Assembly: GCA_964346275.1 (NCBI GenBank) | Contig: CAYFUR010000005.1 | Location: forward strand, 3,401-67,400 | Source: CAYFUR01 sp964346275 | Lineage (GTDB): Bacteria > Sumerlaeota > Sumerlaeia > SLMS01 | Direction of reading: 5' to 3' | Length of the DNA: 64,000 nucleotides | Shown: piece by piece, positions 53,899-60,841 of the stretch | Position numbering within the stretch: position 1 is the first letter of the stretch | Layout: the number at the start of each line of letters is the position of its first letter | Translations under genes and position numbers: made by a program | Notes under the pieces: model-generated | The model's database searches: none | What the model saw: only the letters and a program-made list of their open reading frames with translations | Told to the model about the DNA's origin: nothing

Positions 53899-54957
53899 AT
53901 GCCGATCAAACTGGATTATGCTCGATCTGCCCAGGACCTGGCGCTGTTCACCCGGCATCTGTCGGGAGCGATGATGGCCCGCGCTCCCCTCGCCGAGGTG
54001 CTCGGATCATTCAGCGAAGAAGCCGACACCGCCGGAATGCAGCGCGCCGTGCAGGACATAGTGCCGCGCCTGGAGTCCGGCGCGTCGCTCTCGGACGTCC
54101 TCGCCGACCACCCGCAAATCTTCCCCCTGGCTTATCGCCGCGCGATTCAGATGGGCGAGGAAAGCGGGGCATTGCCCAAGGTGGTCGAGGATCTGGCCTC
54201 GACGCTGGAAGACAGCATCGCCATGAACGAGAATTTCCGCCGCGCCACGATCTATCCGGCGGTTATCCTGCTCTTTCTTTTCGTCTTCACCTTGTTTATT
54301 TCCACACAGCTTTTTCCAAAATTTGTCGATATCTATAGCCAACTCGGCGCGACTCTTCCGGACCTTTCCCGATTCACTTACTCGAGCACGCTGCCCCTCT
54401 TTCTGATGGTGACGCTGCTTTTGGTTTGCGTGCTGTGGATTCTCGGAGCAGGAGCCGGGCTGGTCTGGCAGTCCTACCGCCACGGCAAGTGGATGCTGTC
54501 GCTGCCGCTGGTAGGGCCCGCCCTTCGGCTGGCGGAGACGGCGCGCTTTGTCCGCCACCTGGGCCTGATGCTGGAAAATCGCGTGCCACTGAACGAGGCG
54601 GTGAACATGCTCGCGGATTCCAGCGGCAATCTCTATGTCCGGCGGGCGCTGAAAGACTTTGCCGCGCGGCTGGAAGAGGGCGAATCGCTCGGCGACATCA
54701 TCGCGCACCAGCCCCTTTTTCCCCGCCCGCTGGCGCTCATGCTGGCCTCGGCACAGGAACGCGGCCAGCTCGCGGAAACGCTGGAGCGCATGGCGGGATT
54801 CTATCGCCAGCGCGCCGAGCACGCCCTGCGCGTTATCCGCGAGTTCTTCGAGCCGCTGGTGCTGGTGCTTCTCGGCTTCCTCGTCGCCTGGCTGGCCCTG
54901 GCCATGTATCTCCCGCTGCTCACTTTCGCAGGACAAATGCCCTATGGAATCGGCTGA
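53899..54957 (+). CDS. gspF: Type II secretion/type IV pilus inner-membrane platform protein (GspF/PilC)
   Basis: A 352-residue polytopic protein with two T2SSF domains: LALFTRHLSGAMMARAPLAE and RFVRHLGLMLENRVPLNEAV. Each is followed by GE-x-SG or QERG motifs (QMGEESGALPKVVEDLASTL; ASAQERGQLAETLERMAGFY). Three membrane helices are visible, including one at the C-terminus. It is the platform that couples the ATPase to pseudopilin addition. It overlaps the ATPase gene by 14 nt. GTCTAGAC lies in the gap before it. Confidence 0.92.
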   Translation: MPIKLDYARSAQDLALFTRHLSGAMMARAPLAEVLGSFSEEADTAGMQRAVQDIVPRLESGASLSDVLADHPQIFPLAYRRAIQMGEESGALPKVVEDLASTLEDSIAMNENFRRATIYPAVILLFLFVFTLFISTQLFPKFVDIYSQLGATLPDLSRFTYSSTLPLFLMVTLLLVCVLWILGAGAGLVWQSYRHGKWMLSLPLVGPALRLAETARFVRHLGLMLENRVPLNEAVNMLADSSGNLYVRRALKDFAARLEEGESLGDIIAHQPLFPRPLALMLASAQERGQLAETLERMAGFYRQRAEHALRVIREFFEPLVLVLLGFLVAWLALAMYLPLLTFAGQMPYGIG

Positions 54958-56212
54958 CAAAAAGACCCTGATCGAAGCGCCGCGCACCGTCGACCAGGTG
55001 GCCGTGTGGTTGTCGGAAGCGCTGCAGGAAGCGCAGCGCCTCGGCGCGACGGACCTGCACTTCTTCCCCGGCCGCGAGGATGCCCGCCTGTGGCTTCGTA
55101 TAGACGGATTGCTCCACGAAGCATGTGTCTATGCGCGTTCCATGCACGATCGGGCGATTTCCCGGCTCAAGGTGATGGCGCGGTGCCCGGACTATGTGCG
55201 CGAAGCCGTGACGGAAGGGCGCTTCAGCGCGGCGCCGCTCAATGGCTCCCGCGATCGGACCGAAGCGCGCCTCTCGATTATCCCTTCTCTCCACGGAGAA
55301 AAAGCGGTCGTGCGGCTTCTGGGCAGCGAACGCACCAATCCCGCGCTTGGCGAGCTGGGCTTCAGCGAACGCCTTTGCCGCGAGCTGGAACAGGCCGGCA
55401 GCCGCCCCCAGGGGTTGTTGCTGGTGACGGGGCCTTCGGGAAGCGGAAAGTCGACGACTCTGGCGGCGCTGCTCCGGCGCGTGTTCGAATCGAATCCGAA
55501 TCCGCTGGCGGTCTTGACGCTCGAGGACCCGCCGGAGATACCCATGCCCTTTGCCACGCAGGTGGCCGTCGATCCGGACCGCGGCCTGGGCTTCGCACCG
55601 GGCCTGCGGGCGCTGCTGCGCCAGGACCCGGAAGTGCTCCTGGTTGGCGAAGTGCGCGATCCGGAAACGGCCCAGGTGGCGCTGAACGCGGCGCTCACCG
55701 GCCACCGGCTTTTTTCGACGATGCATACGCTGAACGCGGGCGAGGCTCTGGTGCGGCTGCAGGACATGGGGGCCGCGCCGTATATGCTGGGCTCCGCCCT
55801 GGGCGGTATTCTGAGCCAGCGCCTGGTGCGGAGGCCATGCCCGGCTTGTTCCACGTCTATACCGTTGGAACGTTGGACAGAGAATCGCGCTGGGGATCCC
55901 GCTTTTGAAGAGATCAGCGGGTTGTTTGGCGGCTGCGAGGCGATGGAAGCGGCAGTCGCTTCTGGCTGCGAGGAATGCAACGGCATTGGCTATCGCGGCC
56001 GCACGGCGCTTGGCGAATGGGCCCTTGTCAGCAGCGAAACCGTGGAAGCCCTCATGCGGCGGCACACGGCCCGCGATCTGGAAGCGGCGTTGGAATATCC
56101 CGTATCCGCGCGGGACGAAGCGCTGGAAGCCATTCGGACCCACCGGACAACGCCCGATGAGATCGAGCGGCTTTTCCTGATGTCGCCGCTCGGGCGGGGA
56201 GGCGTGACATGA
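54944..56212 (+). CDS. gspE: Secretion/pilus assembly ATPase (GspE/PilB-type), short form
   Basis: A 422-residue hexameric ATPase. It begins directly with the N2 domain (GATDLHFFPGREDARLWLRI) and lacks the usual N1 domain that binds GspL or c-di-GMP. Walker A is GPSGSGKST (163-171), followed by the Asp box LTLEDPPEIP, Walker B-type LLVGEVRDPETAQVALNAAL and the His box TGHRLFSTMHT. A four-Cys zinc site is present (CPACSTS...CEECNGIGYRGR), which is typical of GspE/PilB and absent from PilT. The start at 54944 overlaps gspF. Confidence 0.9.
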   Translation: MESADKKTLIEAPRTVDQVAVWLSEALQEAQRLGATDLHFFPGREDARLWLRIDGLLHEACVYARSMHDRAISRLKVMARCPDYVREAVTEGRFSAAPLNGSRDRTEARLSIIPSLHGEKAVVRLLGSERTNPALGELGFSERLCRELEQAGSRPQGLLLVTGPSGSGKSTTLAALLRRVFESNPNPLAVLTLEDPPEIPMPFATQVAVDPDRGLGFAPGLRALLRQDPEVLLVGEVRDPETAQVALNAALTGHRLFSTMHTLNAGEALVRLQDMGAAPYMLGSALGGILSQRLVRRPCPACSTSIPLERWTENRAGDPAFEEISGLFGGCEAMEAAVASGCEECNGIGYRGRTALGEWALVSSETVEALMRRHTARDLEAALEYPVSARDEALEAIRTHRTTPDEIERLFLMSPLGRGGVT

Positions 56213-57243
56213 AGACACTTTGGAAGAATCTATACGACAAGCCGTCATGGGACCGCGTGGCGGTGCTTGTCATCATCGGCGCAATTGTCGCCGGGCTTCT
56301 CGTCATCAATTTCGAGTTTCGCGGAGGAGCGCCCACCTCGACCAGCCCACTTGTCTTCAGCAGCCTGATCATTCTGATGATCACGATGATTTCCGTGGCC
56401 TTCGGGTTTATTTTCACGGGCTATCGGACGTATCGGATCCATGGGTCGATTCTGCTTTTGTTTTCCGTCCCGCTCGTAGCGTATATTTCTCCCGCCGCCG
56501 TGCCCGTCGCCGGTGCGATTCTTTTGATCGCTTTTTTCGTGAAAGGCCTGCAGGAATACGCCAGAACGCGGCGGTTTTACCGGGGCGGATTTCCGAGCGG
56601 GTTCTCGGTGTTCTGTTTCACCTTCGTTTTCCTTTCCTTTCTGTTCGTCGGTTTTCCCTTTGATATGATCGTTTCCGATTATCTCGGGTTCTTTGCTATC
56701 CCGAAGGTTATCGGGCCCGGCCAGGCCTACTCTGACCCGAATGGAGCCTTTCATTATTCGATGAAAGAGATTATTTTCTACTCCGTCATATATCTGTTAT
56801 GGGGCCTGCTGCTTTTCCGGACAAAGATGATTCCGCGCTCGCTGCGCATGCCGCCGCGCCTGCGCTCGTATCCGCGCAGGGGAGTCACGCTGATCGAGCT
56901 GCTGATCGTGGTGGCCATTATTGCAATCACCGCGCCGGTATTTCTCCATGCAGTGCATCTCAGCTCGGTGCATACGGCCCGTTCCCGCGACGCGCGCATT
57001 GCCGTGCAGCAGGCCCGAAACGAGATCGAGCGCCTGCGTGCCGCGCCGGAGAGCCTGGAATCGGGAACGCGCACGTTGCCGGCGGAAACGGCCGGTCGCG
57101 AGATGATTCTCGTGGTGGGCGAGCCGCGGGAGGATTCCCTGGTGCCGGTGGCGTTGACCTTCGACGCCGGCCCGGAGGTGGCCCGGGAAACAATCACCTT
57201 CGAAGCATTGATCGCTCCGGCGGCCGGGGAGGACGGATCATGA
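56209..57243 (+). CDS. Polytopic membrane domain fused to a pseudopilin
   Basis: A 344-residue ORF in which two proteins appear joined. Residues 1-205 have about six hydrophobic helices (VAVLVIIGAIVAGLLVINF, SSLIILMITMISVAFGFIF) with no recognised family. Residues 207-344 look like a minor pseudopilin: a basic stretch, then RRG cut before VTLIELLIVVAIIAITAPVF (Gly225, Glu230 as +5), then QQARNEIERLRAAPESLESG as in GspI. Internal ATGs at 56827 and 56848 could start a free pseudopilin with a normal 12-residue leader, but no stop codon separates the parts. ATGA overlaps link it to both neighbours. Confidence 0.75.
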   Translation: MKTLWKNLYDKPSWDRVAVLVIIGAIVAGLLVINFEFRGGAPTSTSPLVFSSLIILMITMISVAFGFIFTGYRTYRIHGSILLLFSVPLVAYISPAAVPVAGAILLIAFFVKGLQEYARTRRFYRGGFPSGFSVFCFTFVFLSFLFVGFPFDMIVSDYLGFFAIPKVIGPGQAYSDPNGAFHYSMKEIIFYSVIYLLWGLLLFRTKMIPRSLRMPPRLRSYPRRGVTLIELLIVVAIIAITAPVFLHAVHLSSVHTARSRDARIAVQQARNEIERLRAAPESLESGTRTLPAETAGREMILVVGEPREDSLVPVALTFDAGPEVARETITFEALIAPAAGEDGS

Positions 57244-57740
57244 AGAGGACCAACCGCGGTTTTACGCTGACCGAGTTGCTGATCGTTGTCGTCATTATCG
57301 CGATCATGGCCGGGGCGACCTTCGTCCTCTTCGACGACGCGCGCCTGCGGGCCTGGGAGGCGGAGATTCGCTCCTCCACCGAAAACGCCGGCCGCCGGTT
57401 TTCCCGCGTCTATACGGAAGACATCCATAATGCCATCGCCATGGAGGTGAAAGAGGACGCGTTTGCCGGCCTTCCCCGCCTGGAAATCGAACGAAGCGAC
57501 GGCACCCGGGCGAGCTATGGCCTGGCGGCCCGGGGCGGGTTTCTGCGCACCCAAGATGGCGATGAGTCATTTCACTTACCAAACGTCGATGAATGGAGTG
57601 CCGTCGTGGCCGACGACGGGCGCACTTCGGCCTCCGTGACTCTGAACTTCCGCTTCTACAACGGCGCTTACCTGCGCAATTACTCCAAGACGTTTCTCGC
57701 CGCCAGCCGTATCGATCCAAGCGAGGAGATCGGCCAATGA
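57240..57740 (+). CDS. GspH/GspJ-like minor pseudopilin
   Basis: A 166-residue pseudopilin with leader MKRTNRG, cut before FTLTELLIVVVIIAIMAGAT; Gly-1 and Glu+5 are both present. The body is a beta-rich domain (LPRLEIERSDGTRASYGLAA) like GspH/FimT minor pilins. It overlaps the preceding and following genes by 4 nt each, showing tight coupling. It is probably part of the tip complex of the pseudopilus. Confidence 0.82.
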   Translation: MKRTNRGFTLTELLIVVVIIAIMAGATFVLFDDARLRAWEAEIRSSTENAGRRFSRVYTEDIHNAIAMEVKEDAFAGLPRLEIERSDGTRASYGLAARGGFLRTQDGDESFHLPNVDEWSAVVADDGRTSASVTLNFRFYNGAYLRNYSKTFLAASRIDPSEEIGQ

Positions 57741-58132
57741 GACCCACAACCCGGCGCGCTTATTCCCTGCTCGTCCTCATGCCGATCATGGCTCTCATGC
57801 TCTGGGTCCTCGGAGGCCTGCTCAATGGCGTCGAGACCGAAACTCTCGCCGCGCGCCATGACGTGCAGGCTTTCCGGGCGGAGTTGCTTGCGGAGGACGG
57901 GATCTTGCAGCTTTTGCACGGCGAAGGCTCTCTCTCCGAGGGGCAGCGGACGCTCATCGACGCCGAGGAATCCCGGTTGACGGTGAGCGTCCGCCACGCG
58001 GAGGGCGGCAAATGGGAAATCACGTCGAAGGGAGAAGCCTTGCGCCATGGGGCCGCCTATGGCTATACGATCCGGGCCGCGGTGGAAGGCACCGCGGGCG
58101 ACTACCGGGTGAGGAGGTTTCTCTCGCCCTAG
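57737..58132 (+). CDS. Small pseudopilin-like membrane protein, last of the secretion operon
   Basis: A 131-residue protein with leader-like MRPTTRRA before YSLLVLMPIMALMLWVLGGL. It lacks Glu+5, as GspK-type tip pseudopilins do, but is far shorter than GspK (about 300 residues) and no GspK domain is evident. The body is small and beta-rich (RLTVSVRHAEGGKWEITSKG). It is assigned by position and N-terminal pattern only. Its ATG overlaps the preceding gene. Confidence 0.6.
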   Translation: MRPTTRRAYSLLVLMPIMALMLWVLGGLLNGVETETLAARHDVQAFRAELLAEDGILQLLHGEGSLSEGQRTLIDAEESRLTVSVRHAEGGKWEITSKGEALRHGAAYGYTIRAAVEGTAGDYRVRRFLSP

Positions 58133-58144
58133 GAAAGCGGGCCG

Positions 58145-59155
58145 ATGCCCCCTGCTGTCTCAATCGTCATGGCCGTGAAGAACGCTTCGCCAACTCTCCC
58201 GGAGGCGATTGAGAGCTGCCTGGAACAGGACTTTCCCGATTTTGAACTGATCGCCGTCGACGACTTTTCCTCCGACGACACTCCGGCGATTCTGGAATCG
58301 TATAGACAGAGAGACCCGCGCCTGCGCGTCCTTCGCCCGGAAAGGCCCGGCCTGGTGGAAGCGCACCGGACGGGTTGCGCGGCGTCCCGGGCGCCGTATC
58401 TCGCGCGCATGGACGCGGACGACCGCTCGCTCCCCCGCCGCATCGGGCTCCAGCACCAGTTTCTCGAATCCCGGCCGGACCTTTCCGCCGCGAGCTGTCT
58501 TGTACGGATCACCGGCAGTCTGGCGGGCGAGGGCTTCCAGCGATATGAAAAGTGGCTCAACGCGCTCCTGGAACCGGAAGAGATCGCCCGCGAACGTTTT
58601 ATCGAAAGCCCGGTTGTTCATCCCTCATCGATGATGCGGCGCTCCGCCCTGGAATCCATCGGCGGCTATGCCGATCCCCACTGGGCCGAGGATTACGACT
58701 TGTGGCTGCGGTTTCTGGATCGAGGGCACCACATTGCGAAAGTGGCGGAGATGCTTTTCCAATGGCGGGACAGCCCGGAGCGCCTGACGAGAACCAACCC
58801 GCGCTATACGCACGAGCGCTTTCTCGCCGCAAAGGCGCATTACATGGCGAGACTGGAGGCTGTGCGAGAGCGCGGCGTGATGATTTCTGGCGCGGGCCCC
58901 ATCGGCAAGCGGCTGGCGGGCTTTCTCGCCGAGGAGGGAATCACGATTCATGCTTTTCTGGAAGTTCATCCGCGCCGGGTCGGTGAGCGGATCGATGGCG
59001 TTCCGGTCCGCTCGTGGAAGGATTTGCCATTCGCTGCGCCGGGCAGCCCGGTCCAGATCGGCGCCGTGGGCCAGCCCGGCCGCCGCGACGCCATTCGGCG
59101 CATCATGGCCGAAGCCGGATATACAGAAGGCCGGGATTTCTTCTGCGCGGCATAG
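58145..59155 (+). CDS. Family 2 glycosyltransferase fused to a Rossmann-like C-terminal domain
   Basis: A 336-residue protein. Residues 1-230 are a GT-A fold inverting transferase: VSIVMAVKNASPTLPEAIES, DDFSSDDTP, the DxD site in ARMDADDRSLP, and HWAEDYDLWLRFLDRGH carrying the catalytic-base ED. From about residue 240 a second module starts with VMISGAGPIGKRLAGFLAEE and VPVRSWKDLPFA, resembling the N-terminal nucleotide-binding part of PglD-like sugar acyltransferases. The fusion may act on surface glycans. It begins 12 nt after the secretion operon, so it may be co-transcribed with it. Confidence 0.85.
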   Translation: MPPAVSIVMAVKNASPTLPEAIESCLEQDFPDFELIAVDDFSSDDTPAILESYRQRDPRLRVLRPERPGLVEAHRTGCAASRAPYLARMDADDRSLPRRIGLQHQFLESRPDLSAASCLVRITGSLAGEGFQRYEKWLNALLEPEEIARERFIESPVVHPSSMMRRSALESIGGYADPHWAEDYDLWLRFLDRGHHIAKVAEMLFQWRDSPERLTRTNPRYTHERFLAAKAHYMARLEAVRERGVMISGAGPIGKRLAGFLAEEGITIHAFLEVHPRRVGERIDGVPVRSWKDLPFAAPGSPVQIGAVGQPGRRDAIRRIMAEAGYTEGRDFFCAA

Positions 59156-59399
59156 AGAACGTCCCGGCCAGCGGCAAAAAGCACCTTCGAATCCGGCGGC
59201 TTTGAACCTCCCTGGTGCCCCTTCAGTGCCGGCTTCTTCCCTGTCGCTCAATTGAGAGCGCATCTTTTCCAAGCGAACGACCGCGCACAGGATCGAGAGG
59301 AAATATGCAGAATTGGCTTGCCGGAACAAGGTAGCACGGTCTTCGCGTAAAGGAAAGCCGTTGGCCACACAGTTTACGCGAAAACTCAAGGAGCAACTT

Positions 59400-60746
59400 A
59401 TGGAATCGGAAGACCACGAGGAATTGCACTCTCTGATGGGGTGGGTCCGGGAAAAAAATCCGGGACAGGATCAGTTTATCCAGGCGGTGGAAGAAGTCAT
59501 GACCTCCCTGGTTCCGTTTGTCCGAACCCGCCCCGAATATGCCCGAAACGACCTGTTGAAGCGGCTGACGGAGCCGGATCGCATCGTGATCTTTCGGGTC
59601 ACTTGGGAGGATGACCAAGGGGAAATTCAGCTCAATCGGGGCTATCGCGTGCAGTTCAACGGAGCGATTGGCCCATACAAAGGTGGCCTGCGCTTTCATC
59701 CCTCTGTCAGTTTGGCAGTTTTCAAATTCCTGGGGTTCGAGCAGACGCTCAAGAACAGCCTGACGTCGCTGCCCATGGGCGGGGCGAAAGGCGGATCCGA
59801 CTTCAACCCCAAAGGCAAGTCGGACCGTGAAGTCATGCGCTTTTGCCAGGCGTTCATGACGGAATTATCGCGCCACATCGGCGCACACACCGATGTTCCG
59901 GCGGGTGATATCGGCGTGGGAGGCCGTGAGATCGGCTATCTTTTTGGCCAATACCGCCGGCTGACCAATCGATTTTCCAGCGTCCTCACCGGGAAAGCTC
60001 CCGATTGGTCGGGGAGCCTGATGCGCGTCGAGGCAACGGGCTATGGCGCCATTTTCTTTCTGGAAGAGATGATGAAGCTTTCCGGCGAATCGCTGCCGGG
60101 CAAGCGCTGCGTGATCTCCGGCGCGGGAAATGTCGCCACCCACGCGGCGGAAAAGGCGATCGAGGAGGGGGCCATCGTGGTCACCCTCTCTGATTCCAAA
60201 GGGTATATCCACGCGCCAAAGGGGATCACCGCCAAGGAACTGGTCCGTATTAAAGAAATCAAAAGCGAGCGCGGCAGCCTGGAAGAATACGCAAAAGAAA
60301 GCGGAACGGCTTACAATGCGGGGAAACGGCCCTGGGGGGTCACTGGGGAGATCGCCATACCCTGCGCTACGGAAAACGAGCTGGATGAAGACGATGCGGA
60401 CGAATTGCTGGGCAACGGGCTTCGCTACGTCGTGGAGGGAGCGAATATGCCGTGCACGCCGAAGGCGGTTTCCAAGTTCCAGGCGGCTGGAACCTGCTTC
60501 GCGCCGGGCAAGGCCGCGAATGCCGGCGGCGTGGCTGTCTCGGGTCTGGAGATGGCCCAGAACGCCCAACGCCTTTCCTGGAAGCGTGAGCGTGTGGATC
60601 AGGAATTGCGCCGGATCATGGGCCACATTCACGACCTGTGCGCCCACCACGGGAGAGAAGGGAACCGCATTCATTACGTCGATGGTGCCAACATCGGCGG
60701 CTTTGTGCGCGTTGCCAATGCGATGCAAGCCTACGGAATCATGTAA
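59400..60746 (+). CDS. gdhA: Glutamate dehydrogenase, NADP-type
   Basis: A 448-residue enzyme for reductive amination of 2-oxoglutarate with ammonium. It aligns closely with E. coli GdhA: FQAVEEVMTSL-like start, VQFNGAIGPYKGGLRFHPSV, the catalytic Lys in LPMGGAKGGSDFNPKGKSD, DVPAGDIGVGGREIGYLFGQ and the cofactor-binding VISGAGNVATHAAEKA. The ATG at 59400 has AAGGAG at the right distance; a TTG 39 nt earlier is in frame but less likely. It is preceded by 244 nt of non-coding sequence. Confidence 0.97.
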   Translation: MESEDHEELHSLMGWVREKNPGQDQFIQAVEEVMTSLVPFVRTRPEYARNDLLKRLTEPDRIVIFRVTWEDDQGEIQLNRGYRVQFNGAIGPYKGGLRFHPSVSLAVFKFLGFEQTLKNSLTSLPMGGAKGGSDFNPKGKSDREVMRFCQAFMTELSRHIGAHTDVPAGDIGVGGREIGYLFGQYRRLTNRFSSVLTGKAPDWSGSLMRVEATGYGAIFFLEEMMKLSGESLPGKRCVISGAGNVATHAAEKAIEEGAIVVTLSDSKGYIHAPKGITAKELVRIKEIKSERGSLEEYAKESGTAYNAGKRPWGVTGEIAIPCATENELDEDDADELLGNGLRYVVEGANMPCTPKAVSKFQAAGTCFAPGKAANAGGVAVSGLEMAQNAQRLSWKRERVDQELRRIMGHIHDLCAHHGREGNRIHYVDGANIGGFVRVANAMQAYGIM

Positions 60747-60841
60747 GCGCTATCGAGCCATCAAGAGAATTGAGCTTTGATTTCTCCCGTGGAGTAAGGT
60801 TCACTGCTCCGGCTTCCTCTGGTAGCGAATCCCACTCTCCC

